From Bifidobacterium polysaccharolyticum (GTDB lineage: Bacteria > Actinomycetota > Actinomycetes > Actinomycetales > Bifidobacteriaceae), in NCBI RefSeq assembly GCF_016101585.1, contig NZ_JACFQG010000001.1, positions 124,001-188,000 of the forward strand: DNA of 64,000 nt. The letters run 5' to 3'. The number at the start of each line of letters is the position of its first letter. Positions within the stretch are counted from its first letter, which is position 1. Positions 26,594 through 34,925 of the stretch are shown piece after piece. The notes under the pieces were generated by a model, which saw nothing but the letters and a program-made list of their open reading frames with translations, was not told where the DNA came from and searched no databases. A program made the position numbers and the translations under genes.

Positions 26594-28324
26594 ATGGAAG
26601 TAAGGGAAATGACTAGAAAACTAAATATGACACAGGCTACGATCCGTAACTTTGTCGAAAGTGAACGTTTTCGAATTGATAAGAATATGGGTGCTGATGA
26701 AGCTTTTGAAAGAGTCGTAGCTCAGCAAGTTTTGACTCAGTATCTTCTCGATGATGACGAAGTAACAAGAGGTATGACCGATGGTGGGCTCGATGGCGGT
26801 TACGACGGAATATTTATATTCGTTAACGATACTCTTATGAATGGCGAAGATCCCAAATCTATTTCACTAGATAGCAAAAGCCAAATTGATATTCACCTTA
26901 TACAATCAAAAAATCAAACTCATTTTTCAGAAGCCATTGTTCAAAACTGGAAAGTTTCTTTTCCGAATCTTGTCGAGACAGACCAGCCGGATAAAGACAG
27001 GTACAATCAGGCAGTAATTGATCTCTTTGAACTCATAAGAATTATTTTAGAGCAAACCATAAAAAAGCGACTTCAGGTATCGATTCATTTCTGGGCGGTT
27101 TCTTTAGCTGTGAGAGTTCACCCAAATCTCTTGAAGCAGGCAGAAGAACTAAAGGAGCTTGTAGAATCCATCATCCCTTCCAAGAACACGTCTGTTCATG
27201 TGGATTTTGTAACGGCAAAGAACTTGTTTGAGCTGATTGAGGAAGCTCCCGATGAAACGGTTAGTTTAAAAGGTACAAAGGAACCTCTATGTCCTGATGA
27301 GTCAAGTGCGATATTGACTGTCTTGCTTGGAGATTATTTTTCATTCATCACAGATGAAAAACAGAATCTTAAGAAGTCACTTTTTGAAGCGAATATTCGT
27401 GACTATCAAGGAAAAGTACATGTCAATAAAGCAATTCATGAAACACTCGAGAATAAGTCTGATATTGACTTCTGGTGGCTTAACAACGGAATCACAATTG
27501 TCGCTGATAAAGTGACACGAGATATGGGGAACTCAATTTCCTTGACTAATCCCAGAATTGTAAATGGGCTTCAGACATCCAATGAGATTGCTCAGTATTG
27601 TAAATCGGAAAAGAGCCTAGATGACAACAGAACAGTTCTTATTAAGTGCATCGCTTCCAGTGACCATGCGACCAGGGCTAAAATAATACAGGCAACAAAT
27701 AACCAAACATCGATTCCTCCTGCATTCCTTCATTCGCTTGAGACGATACACTTACAAATAGAAAGATACTTTAGTGATCGACATCTTCAGTATGATCGCC
27801 GGAAGAGCACCGGAAAAAACAACGGCTGGCCTGCAAAGGACATTATTTCTATCTCATTTTTGGGGCAATGTCTTATTTCAACGCTTCTTGGGCAGCCTGA
27901 TTATGCGCGTGCTAGACCAGCACAAATACTTGGTGACGCAAAGAAGTACGCGAGGATTTTTAATGAGCACGTGCCATTGGAAGCCTATTATAGACTAGCG
28001 CGAACAAGCGCTAATATAAAGCAGCTAATTAAAGGTTGCGGGCTGACACGAGGGGAACAAAACGACCTACTATTTCATACGATATATCTTTACTGTGCAA
28101 AGGATGCAGGTTCTTTGAAATTAGATTCGGAAGACCTTGTAAACTTGCATCAGCCTAAAGAGAAAGAATTTAAAGAAGTTGTCAATTTGGCAAAATCAGT
28201 TTATTTGGAAAACGGCGGAAATGCTCAAACTGCTAAAAATGCTTCATTTGTCGTGAAGCTTCAGGAAAGAGCAGCTGATGAGTGGGGACTTAGACAGCAG
28301 GCAGATAACAGGAAGCAAGGTTAA
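26594..28324 (+). CDS. AIPR-family abortive-infection phage-resistance protein
   Basis: 576 residues. The AIPR hallmark is in the middle: FWWLNNGITIVADKV followed by NPRIVNGLQTSNEIAQY (about residues 295-335), preceded by NIRDYQGKVHVNKAIHETL. The N-terminal part carries MTDGGLDGGYDGIFIF and IHLIQSKNQ, a pattern like the D ... QxK catalytic centre of restriction-type PD-(D/E)xK nucleases. Known: AIPR (PF10592) proteins act in phage exclusion. The gene is strikingly AT-rich compared with all neighbours, indicating horizontal gain. ATG 26594 has no good Shine-Dalgarno; ATG 26609 after GTAAGGGAA is an alternative. No methylase or antitoxin partner is adjacent, so it appears to act alone. Confidence 0.85.
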   Translation: MEVREMTRKLNMTQATIRNFVESERFRIDKNMGADEAFERVVAQQVLTQYLLDDDEVTRGMTDGGLDGGYDGIFIFVNDTLMNGEDPKSISLDSKSQIDIHLIQSKNQTHFSEAIVQNWKVSFPNLVETDQPDKDRYNQAVIDLFELIRIILEQTIKKRLQVSIHFWAVSLAVRVHPNLLKQAEELKELVESIIPSKNTSVHVDFVTAKNLFELIEEAPDETVSLKGTKEPLCPDESSAILTVLLGDYFSFITDEKQNLKKSLFEANIRDYQGKVHVNKAIHETLENKSDIDFWWLNNGITIVADKVTRDMGNSISLTNPRIVNGLQTSNEIAQYCKSEKSLDDNRTVLIKCIASSDHATRAKIIQATNNQTSIPPAFLHSLETIHLQIERYFSDRHLQYDRRKSTGKNNGWPAKDIISISFLGQCLISTLLGQPDYARARPAQILGDAKKYARIFNEHVPLEAYYRLARTSANIKQLIKGCGLTRGEQNDLLFHTIYLYCAKDAGSLKLDSEDLVNLHQPKEKEFKEVVNLAKSVYLENGGNAQTAKNASFVVKLQERAADEWGLRQQADNRKQG

Positions 28325-28862
28325 AATTTCAAAAAACTTAGGTTATCGGCATATTAAGGATGGACATTAACTGTGATCTGATTGGCTTGGTCTGCATGAA
28401 AACGCATAACAGGTGCGAATCAGCTTCGAAGCTAAGTGGCTTAAGGGTTTAATTTCGCTGTATCTCTGAATTAACGTGATTTTACTTGATAGACCCGCAC
28501 TGAGTTAGCTGAGTTATATAGAGTTGATTCGAGTATCTCTTCTTTTACTCGAGCTAAGGGCGAATAGAATTGTTCCGATATCTTTGTGTAAGAGATGCTT
28601 GATGAGTCTATTTATGTCTCGAGATTTACTCGGTGTTTACACCGTTAAAGGGCAGACGGTATTTCCGAGAAAACCGGAGCCAAGAAGACTATTATCCAAA
28701 TATGCTAAAGGACTCCCAAATCCGAACAGGCACTATATTTGCACTATGTATGGAGTCAAACGTCGCTTTGGACGTGTATGAGAGGATTGTACTGCCAAAT
28801 TGATGTGAGCAATTACACTGGAATACCGTCGTGAGGCAAGTGAACTGACCAGAAAAAGCGTT
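28325..28862. other. AT-rich tail of the AIPR island
   Basis: About 540 bp without a supported gene. Composition stays AT-rich up to about 28790 and then changes towards the xpt terminator. An 85-codon frame at 28524 has no ribosome binding site and no recognisable features. No inverted repeats or integrase remains were seen. Confidence 0.5.
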
Positions 28863-28892
28863 AAAAAAGTCAGGTTGAACAATCCACCTGAC
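28863..28892 (-). terminator. xpt terminator
   Basis: On the minus strand GTCAGGT ... ACCTGAC (28869-28892) is followed by a run of six T (28868-28863), directly behind the xpt stop. Confidence 0.9.
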
Positions 28893-28906
28893 GCGAGTTG
28901 TTGCTT

Positions 28907-29524
28907 CTAATTGGCTCTGGCGGAAGGAGCGTTTGAATTCTCATTGGACGCAAAGGTGATGGTGCCCTGGTCCGGGTCCATGCTTTCCACGATGGCTAGG
29001 GACTTGAGGTTGTAGCCCTCTTTGCGCAGGGTACGGCCGCCCTCCTGGAATCCCTTCTCCACGGCGATGCCGATACCCTCAATGACAACCTTGGCGTCAT
29101 GACAGATGTCGATCAGACCATGCAAGGCGTTGCCCTTGGCAAGGAAGTCGTCAAGGATCAGTACATGCTCGCCTTCCTTGAGGAAGCGCTTGGCCACGAT
29201 GACGGGGTACTCACGCTGCTTGGTGAAGGAGTAGATGCGGGCCGTGTACTGGTCGCCGTCAAGGTTGATGGACTGGGTCTTCTTGGCGAAGACCACCGGC
29301 ACGTCCCCGAAGTGGCGGGCGGCCAGGCAGGCGATGCCGATTCCGGATGCCTCGATGGTCAGAATCTTGTCGATCTGGTGTCCAGCGAACAGGCGGGCCC
29401 ATTCAGCGCCCATGTGGTCGAAGAGCCGCACGTCGCACTGATGGTTGAGGAAGGCGTCCACCTTGAGTACATTGCCAGGCTTGACCGTGCCCTGGCGGCG
29501 GATTCGCTCCTCAAGTTCCTGCAT
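28907..29524 (-). CDS. xpt: Xanthine phosphoribosyltransferase
   Basis: 205 residues. Salvages xanthine (and guanine less well) with PRPP to XMP, which GuaA then aminates to GMP. The PRPP-binding loop [17 protein letters not shown] is at about residue 122; the N-terminal [13 protein letters not shown] and [15 protein letters not shown] match the Xpt subgroup. The ATG at 29524 has AAGGAC upstream. A guanine riboswitch was looked for in the leader and not recognised; a GGGACC/GGTCCC hairpin lies at 29551-29568. It forms the right border of the AIPR island; a relic of its 3' part forms the left border. Confidence 0.93.
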   Translation of the reverse strand: MQELEERIRRQGTVKPGNVLKVDAFLNHQCDVRLFDHMGAEWARLFAGHQIDKILTIEASGIGIACLAARHFGDVPVVFAKKTQSINLDGDQYTARIYSFTKQREYPVIVAKRFLKEGEHVLILDDFLAKGNALHGLIDICHDAKVVIEGIGIAVEKGFQEGGRTLRKEGYNLKSLAIVESMDPDQGTITFASNENSNAPSARAN

Positions 29525-29771
29525 GTCATCGTCCTTGTCGTCATGAAAGCGGGACCCCTATGGTCCCGACGGATAAACACCAAGATAACCCGGTTCTGGG
29601 ACTGTGGTCTGGCTGCCCTGATCCGTCAGGTTTCACCGCCAGCGGATTGGAGTGTCTTCCTGGCGTGTCAGCCCGTCAATCCGCGGATTTAAGGCCCTGA
29701 CTGTTACAGTGAAAATTGACCGCAATGGTCACGCATCGTCACGGTGCGTTCAAGGACCTAAGGAGGACCAT

Positions 29772-30065
29772 ATGGGGATTCTGGATGATGCAAAGGATGC
29801 CATGAAGTCTGCCGGCGAGAAGATTTCCGATGTCGCTGGCGATGTCAAGGACACCGTTATGGACAAGGCATCCGATGCCAAGGACGCCGTTGCCGATAAG
29901 ATGGGCGACGCCAAGGACGCTGCCCAGGACAAGATGGGCGACGCCAAGGACGCCGCCTCCGACAAGATGGACCAGGCCAAGGCCGATGCCAAGGTCGGCA
30001 AGGCCAAGGCTGAGCAGGGCGCCACCGAGGCTGTCAACAACGCCAAGGACCAAGTGCGCAACTGA
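29772..30065 (+). CDS. LEA-like / 11-mer repeat stress protein
   Basis: 97 residues, nearly all Ala, Asp, Lys, with Gly and Met. After MGILDDAKDAMKSAGEKISD, copies of the unit DKMGDAKDAA(Q/S) follow in near-perfect DNA repeats (about 29870-29985), predicting a long amphipathic helix like group 3 LEA or CsbD-like proteins. The ATG at 29772 has AAGGAGGA, one of the best ribosome binding sites in the window, so high expression is likely; upstream in-frame codons at 29652 are outside it. A short inverted repeat TGACC-N5-GGTCA (29717-29731) lies upstream. Probable role (inference): protection from desiccation, osmotic or acid stress. A good terminator follows. Confidence 0.8.
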   Translation: MGILDDAKDAMKSAGEKISDVAGDVKDTVMDKASDAKDAVADKMGDAKDAAQDKMGDAKDAASDKMDQAKADAKVGKAKAEQGATEAVNNAKDQVRN

Positions 30066-30095
30066 CTGGGTCATCTCGACTTCCCCCGACTAAAT

Positions 30096-30134
30096 CCCGT
30101 TCGCTTTCCCTATCTAAGGCGGACGGGGTCTTTT
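30096..30134 (+). terminator. Terminator of the LEA-like gene
   Basis: 9-bp stem CCCGTTCGC/GCGGACGGG (one G-U) with a 14-nt loop, followed by GTCTTTTA. Confidence 0.75.
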
Positions 30135-30271
30135 ATGTCTGCTGACATCTCTGCTGGCTAACCCTTGAGCCAAGATCCGATGACACCGCTTTGTGGTAGA
30201 AATGGTTGTTTGCCGGGTGTGCGCCATCCGGCCTGTGACGGTGACGGAGACCAGATGGCAAGAGGTGGCTT

Positions 30272-32806
30272 GTGAACGAGGAACCGGACTTGATCCAGCG
30301 CAGTGCCAAGGAGCTGCTCAAGGGGCTCAACGATCGGCAGGCCGAGGCAGTACAATACCAGGGGCAGGCCCTGCTGATCGGTGCAGGTGCAGGCTCGGGC
30401 AAGACCAGGGTGCTGACCCGCAGAATCGCCTGGATCCTCAGTCAGTTTGGCGCCTGGCCCAGTCAGGTTCTGGCCATCACCTTCACCAACAAGGCGGCCT
30501 CCGAGATGCGCGAACGTCTGCGCAGGTTGATTGGGCCTGTGGCCGACCGCATGTGGGTGTCTACCTTCCATTCAGCCTGCGTGCGTATTCTGAGGCGAGA
30601 TGGCAAGGAGATCGGCTTGCGGTCGGGCTTCACCATCTATGACACAGCCGATTCCGAGCGCCTGATCAAGCTGATCGGCAAGGATCTCAACATTGATCTG
30701 AAGCGCTACACCCCCAGAAACATTCTGAGCCACATATCCGACTACAAGAACAACCTGCAGGATTGGCGCACGCAGCTGCATGAGTACGCCCCCGACTACC
30801 GTCCCGGGCAGCGCGGCCAGCAGATCACCGCCCGCTTCGGCAACGAGGAGGAGCTCTACTCCGTAATCTACGCCGAGTATGAGCATCGGCTGGCTCAGGC
30901 CAATGCTGTCGACTTCGACGATCTGATCGTACGTACGGTCCAGTTGCTCCAACAATCCCCAATGGTGGCGCAGTACTACCATCATCGTTTCCGCTACGTG
31001 CTGGTGGACGAGTACCAGGACACCAACCATGCCCAGTATGTACTCATGCGCGAGCTGGCCGGCGCCGATGCTGACAAGCAGGATCCCGCCTGGATTACCG
31101 TGGTGGGCGATTCGGATCAGTCCATCTATGCCTTCCGAGGGGCTGACATCAGCAACATCAGGGACTTTGAAAAGGACTTCCCCGGAGCCCGGACCATCCT
31201 CCTGGAGCAGAACTACCGTTCCACCCAGACCATTCTGGATGCGGCCAATGCCATCATCGTCAAGAACGAGGGCCGCAAGCCCAAGAAACTCTGGACTGCC
31301 CTGGGCAAGGGGGAGCCCATCGTGGGCTATGCAGCCGACAACGCCCAGCAGGAGGCCGCCTGGATTGCCACCGAGATCGCCCGGTTGCGCAGCGAGGAGG
31401 GCATTCCCTACTCCGACATGGCCATCATGTACCGGGCCAACGCCCAGTCCCGCGCCCTGGAAGAGGGATTGATCAATGCCGGCCTGCCTTATCAGCTGGT
31501 GGGTGGGACCCGCTTCTATGAGCGCAAGGAGATCAAGGACGCACTGGCCTATCTGCACGCCATCGCCAATCCCCAGGACGACGTGAACATGCGGCGGATA
31601 CTCAACGTGCCCAAGCGGGGCCTGGCCGCACGTGCCGAGGCAGCGGCGACCTCCTATGCGGATTTGCATCAGGTCTCCTTCTGGGAGGGGGTGCAACATA
31701 TAGAGGAGGTGCCCGGGGCTTCCACGCTGATGGTCAAGCGGATGAAGGCCTTCAGGGATCTGATCACCTCCCTGACAGGCTTTGCTGCAGAGCATGATAC
31801 CAAGCCGTCTCAGATCGTCGAGAAGGTTCTGGAGGAGTCCGGCATGCTGGATGAGCTTCGCAAGTCGGTTGACCCGCAGGATGCCTCCCGGCTTGAGAAC
31901 CTTGGCCAGTTGCAGTCCGTGGCCGCCGAGTTTGAACAGAAGACTCCTGACGCTACCTTGGCAGGTTTCCTGGAGACCACAGCACTGGTGGCTGACTCGG
32001 ACCAGCTGCCAGGCCTGGGCGACGACTCAGGCAAGGTGACGCTGATGACCCTGCACACGGCTAAGGGCCTGGAGTATCCTGTGGTCTTCCTGACCGGTAT
32101 GGAGCAGGGAACCTTCCCGCACTCCCGCTGTCTGGAAGATGCCGATGAGATGCAGGAAGAGCGTCGGCTGGCCTATGTGGGCGTGACTCGTGCCAAGCGG
32201 CGTCTCTACCTGACCCGGGCGGCCGTCCGCTCTCAGTGGGGGCAGGTCAATGAGATGCTACCCAGCCAGTTCCTGGACGACATCCCTGACGAGTTAATCG
32301 ACTGGAAGCGTCGACAGGCAGGAAACGAGCGGATGCGCGCAGGTTGGGACCTGGGTGATGACGAGGACGAATTCGGTGGTTTCGAGGATGAAAGCGATGG
32401 CCGAGCGTTCGGTCATCGCTCATTCGGTGGGTTTGGCTCCGGATCCGGGTTTGGCTCTTCCCGCAGTGGGTATGGGCGCTCGCGAACCTCCTCACAGCGT
32501 TCGTTTAGATCATCAGGGTATGGCTCTCGCGGCTCCTCCTCAAGAAATGGAAGGGTCACGACCAGACGCAGCACAACAAGCTCATCGTCAACCTCACACG
32601 CTGGCAGGGCCTCAGCCCAACCAAAATCGAATGGCCTGTCCATTCAAGACTTTTCCTTGGGTGACAGGGTGGCCCACGACCAGTATGGCCTGGGCAAGGT
32701 TGTCGACATTCAGGACAAGGGTCACAACTCGGTTCTGACAGTGGACTTCGGCTCCGAGGGGACCAAGAGGCTGATGCTGCGCTTGGCGCCGATCGAAAAG
32801 CTCTGA
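30272..32806 (+). CDS. pcrA: UvrD/PcrA-type DNA helicase
   Basis: 844 residues, superfamily 1A 3'-5' helicase. Q motif LNDRQAEAVQY, Walker A GAGAGSGKTRVLTRRI, motif Ia ITFTNKAASEMRERL, Walker B VLVDEYQDTNHAQY, motif III GDSDQSIYAFRGAD, motif IV LEQNYRS, motif V LMTLHTAKGLEYPVVFLTG and motif VI YVGVTRAKRRLYLT are all present. The start is GTG after AGAGGTGG. The C-terminus has a disordered stretch rich in Gly, Ser, Arg and Phe (about residues 700-785) and then a Tudor-like RNA-polymerase-binding domain (LGDRVAHDQYGLGKVVDI) known from PcrA. Roles: excision repair, fork restart and transcription-coupled repair. Confidence 0.95.
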   Translation: MNEEPDLIQRSAKELLKGLNDRQAEAVQYQGQALLIGAGAGSGKTRVLTRRIAWILSQFGAWPSQVLAITFTNKAASEMRERLRRLIGPVADRMWVSTFHSACVRILRRDGKEIGLRSGFTIYDTADSERLIKLIGKDLNIDLKRYTPRNILSHISDYKNNLQDWRTQLHEYAPDYRPGQRGQQITARFGNEEELYSVIYAEYEHRLAQANAVDFDDLIVRTVQLLQQSPMVAQYYHHRFRYVLVDEYQDTNHAQYVLMRELAGADADKQDPAWITVVGDSDQSIYAFRGADISNIRDFEKDFPGARTILLEQNYRSTQTILDAANAIIVKNEGRKPKKLWTALGKGEPIVGYAADNAQQEAAWIATEIARLRSEEGIPYSDMAIMYRANAQSRALEEGLINAGLPYQLVGGTRFYERKEIKDALAYLHAIANPQDDVNMRRILNVPKRGLAARAEAAATSYADLHQVSFWEGVQHIEEVPGASTLMVKRMKAFRDLITSLTGFAAEHDTKPSQIVEKVLEESGMLDELRKSVDPQDASRLENLGQLQSVAAEFEQKTPDATLAGFLETTALVADSDQLPGLGDDSGKVTLMTLHTAKGLEYPVVFLTGMEQGTFPHSRCLEDADEMQEERRLAYVGVTRAKRRLYLTRAAVRSQWGQVNEMLPSQFLDDIPDELIDWKRRQAGNERMRAGWDLGDDEDEFGGFEDESDGRAFGHRSFGGFGSGSGFGSSRSGYGRSRTSSQRSFRSSGYGSRGSSSRNGRVTTRRSTTSSSSTSHAGRASAQPKSNGLSIQDFSLGDRVAHDQYGLGKVVDIQDKGHNSVLTVDFGSEGTKRLMLRLAPIEKL

Positions 32807-32833
32807 ACGATCGAGACTCCAAAAGCTGTATGC

Positions 32834-33487
32834 TCACGACTCTTGCATGGACAGCCATTCCACGGCGAGTTGGGTGCGGTTGGCCAGGTTGGTCTTGGCC
32901 AGGATGGCTGAGATGTGATTGCGGACGGTGCCCTCACTGAGATAGAGCCGCCTGGCGATGGCCTGGTTATCGAGGCCGTCGGCCACCAGAGCGACGATTT
33001 CCTGTTCGCGGTCGGTCAGTGTTTGGAAGCGCCGGGTAACAGGTTCTGCTGGGTCTTTTCGTGTCTGCTCCTCCTGCTTGCCAAGTGAGAGATTAGCCAC
33101 TGCTTCAGCGCCAAGAACCGTCTGCCCAGCCATCACAGCTTGCAGGGCCGGCACCACAGAAGCCACGTTCTGCTTGATTACATAGCCCTTGGCACCCAAG
33201 GCCAAGGCACGGGAAATATACTCCTTGTCGGCAAAGGTGGTCAGAAAGAGTACACGGGCAGTCGAATCCATGGCGATGATGCGCTCCGCCGCCTCCAGGC
33301 CGTCCATACCAGGCATCTGCACGTCAAGCAGCAGTACGTCAGGCCTGCCACCAGCGGCCTGGTAACAATCCAGGGTTGACTGGCCGTCACTGGCGGTCCA
33401 GAGCACGTCTGCAGTGCCGGTTGCGGTCAGAATCGTTGACAGGGACGAGCAGACGATCGGATCGTCATCAGCGATAGCGACTTTCAT
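32834..33487 (-). CDS. NarL/LuxR-type response regulator
   Basis: 217 residues. Receiver domain with acidic pocket ADDDP (Asp7-9), phospho-acceptor Asp55 (VLLLDVQMPGMDG) and Lys105-type lysine in GAKGYVIKQ. C-terminal LuxR helix-turn-helix: LTDREQEIVALVADGLDNQA then LYLSEGTVRNHISAI. The start ATG overlaps the kinase stop (ATGA, 33484-33487), so the pair is translationally coupled. Probably binds the two inverted repeats in front of the divergent ABC exporter. Confidence 0.93.
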   Translation of the reverse strand: MKVAIADDDPIVCSSLSTILTATGTADVLWTASDGQSTLDCYQAAGGRPDVLLLDVQMPGMDGLEAAERIIAMDSTARVLFLTTFADKEYISRALALGAKGYVIKQNVASVVPALQAVMAGQTVLGAEAVANLSLGKQEEQTRKDPAEPVTRRFQTLTDREQEIVALVADGLDNQAIARRLYLSEGTVRNHISAILAKTNLANRTQLAVEWLSMQES

Positions 33488-34746
33488 GCCATAACCTTCT
33501 TATTCTCTACATGCTCAGTTGCACTCTGGTTGAACCAGGGTTCCTTGGGCAAGGATACGAAAACCTTCCATCCTTTTCGGTTGGGTCCACTGTTGGCTGT
33601 GCCGCCCAGGGCTCTGGCCCTGGCCTCTATATCGGCCAACCCCATGCCGCGCTGGAGATCTGGTTTCTTAAGACGCGAGCTGTAAGGCTGCGATTGCTGG
33701 ATCGCGCCGTCATCCTGCACCACCATCTGCCAGAAGGCTGGGAGGTCGCGCAGAATTACTTGCGCTGACTTGGCTGAAGAATGGCGGACCGTATTGGTAA
33801 GGGCCTCACGAACAATGCTGGCCAGGCAACGGCACACTGGTGCAGGCGCTGTCTTAATGCCGTTGTTTAGATCGACCTGTAGCTGCCCCATAGAAGCCTC
33901 GGAGCTGGCATCCTCCATCTGGGATGCGAAGTCGGTGCCCTCATCCTCCAAGTCATGCACCGAACGACGAATTGTGGTCATGGCTTCGTCTAAAGTCTTT
34001 CCGACACTATCAAAGACTTGCTCGGTACTCTGATCGCCCTTGCTCTGAGCAACCACCCGGCCAGCCTGGGTCTGCATGATGGCTCGAGTGAGTAGGTGGC
34101 CCACATTGTCATGAATATCTCGCGCGATCCGGGTCCGCTCGGATAAGTGCGCCATCCGTGTTGCTTGGGACCTCTCCTCGTCCAGGTCGCTGATGCGGCC
34201 ATGCAGTTGGCGGATCCTGTAGCGTTCGATGTCTTCAATCTGCCATACACGACCCTTGGCTACGGCCAAGTGCGCGCACGTCAGTCCGCCGCCTTGCGCC
34301 AGTGCTGAGGTCAATAAAGTCAGCAGGGCATAGCGTTGGGGGAGGCCTCTGAACTGTATGAGGTCGGCCATGCCAGGTATCAGCCAAAAGAATGTCGGCA
34401 GCAAGGCTAAGAGCAGCCTGGGCCAGACCAGTCCAGAGTCCTTGGTCTGGGGGACCTTCATACCGACTGACCCGGTAGCCGGGACCATGCTTCCGAGTCC
34501 GACCCCCGCCTCAAAAGCCAGCGCTGGCAAGAAGAAAAGCCAGTCTGGTATAAACGTTGCCAAAAGCGACACCAGAGCGCCACCCCACGTGGAACCCGGC
34601 GCTGGCAACAGCCATTCGCTCAGGGCTCCTGTGGCTACTGAGGCCAAGAGGCCTGCGATCAGGATTCCTGAAATCTCTGAACCATACCATGATCCGCATA
34701 AGGTCCCCAGACCAAGCAGGACCAGCCAGCCAGCTATCCTGCCCAT
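33484..34746 (-). CDS. Sensor histidine kinase, HisKA_3 (NarX/LiaS-like) family
   Basis: 420 residues. About four to six N-terminal hydrophobic segments (residues 5-155) without a large extracellular domain, which suggests intramembrane sensing. Then a dimerisation/phosphorylation helix with His212 in ERTRIARDIHDNVGHLLT, and a HATPase_c domain with the N-box element IVREALTNTVRHSSA and the G-box GMGLADIEARARAL. Coupled to the response regulator. Divergent from an ABC-2 exporter, the arrangement known from antimicrobial-peptide or cell-envelope stress systems. Confidence 0.92.
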   Translation of the reverse strand: MGRIAGWLVLLGLGTLCGSWYGSEISGILIAGLLASVATGALSEWLLPAPGSTWGGALVSLLATFIPDWLFFLPALAFEAGVGLGSMVPATGSVGMKVPQTKDSGLVWPRLLLALLPTFFWLIPGMADLIQFRGLPQRYALLTLLTSALAQGGGLTCAHLAVAKGRVWQIEDIERYRIRQLHGRISDLDEERSQATRMAHLSERTRIARDIHDNVGHLLTRAIMQTQAGRVVAQSKGDQSTEQVFDSVGKTLDEAMTTIRRSVHDLEDEGTDFASQMEDASSEASMGQLQVDLNNGIKTAPAPVCRCLASIVREALTNTVRHSSAKSAQVILRDLPAFWQMVVQDDGAIQQSQPYSSRLKKPDLQRGMGLADIEARARALGGTANSGPNRKGWKVFVSLPKEPWFNQSATEHVENKKVMA

Positions 34747-34834
34747 GAATGTCTCCTCGCCCAGTTGCCCTATTGTCTCAAATAGTAATTGGCGGGCTAC
34801 CCGTTCCTGAGCCTATCCGAAGGCAGGACTACCC

Positions 34835-34848
34835 ATGACAAATGTCAT
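34835..34848. promoter_or_regulatory. Response-regulator operator candidate 1
   Basis: Perfect inverted repeat ATGAC-AAAT-GTCAT in the divergent gap between the kinase and the ABC ATPase. Its centre is 42 bp (four helical turns) from that of operator 2, which has identical arms. Confidence 0.65.
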
Positions 34849-34876
34849 AGGTCTGATTTGAGCATCCACAACATTG

Positions 34877-34890
34877 ATGACGGCTGTCAT
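34877..34890. promoter_or_regulatory. Response-regulator operator candidate 2
   Basis: ATGAC-GGCT-GTCAT, the same 5-bp arms and 4-bp spacer as operator 1, ending 35 bp before the ABC ATPase start. Typical of dimeric LuxR-type regulators. Confidence 0.65.
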
Positions 34891-34925
34891 GGTGTTGGGC
34901 CAGTTGTAGCTGGGATGATGGAATC

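Noticed and set aside
28524-28781. 85-codon frame between the AIPR gene and xpt
   Set aside because: No Shine-Dalgarno, no domain, irregular composition.
29525-29700. Purine riboswitch in the xpt leader
   Set aside because: Searched for because xpt is often so controlled, but the conserved core with kissing loops could not be recognised.
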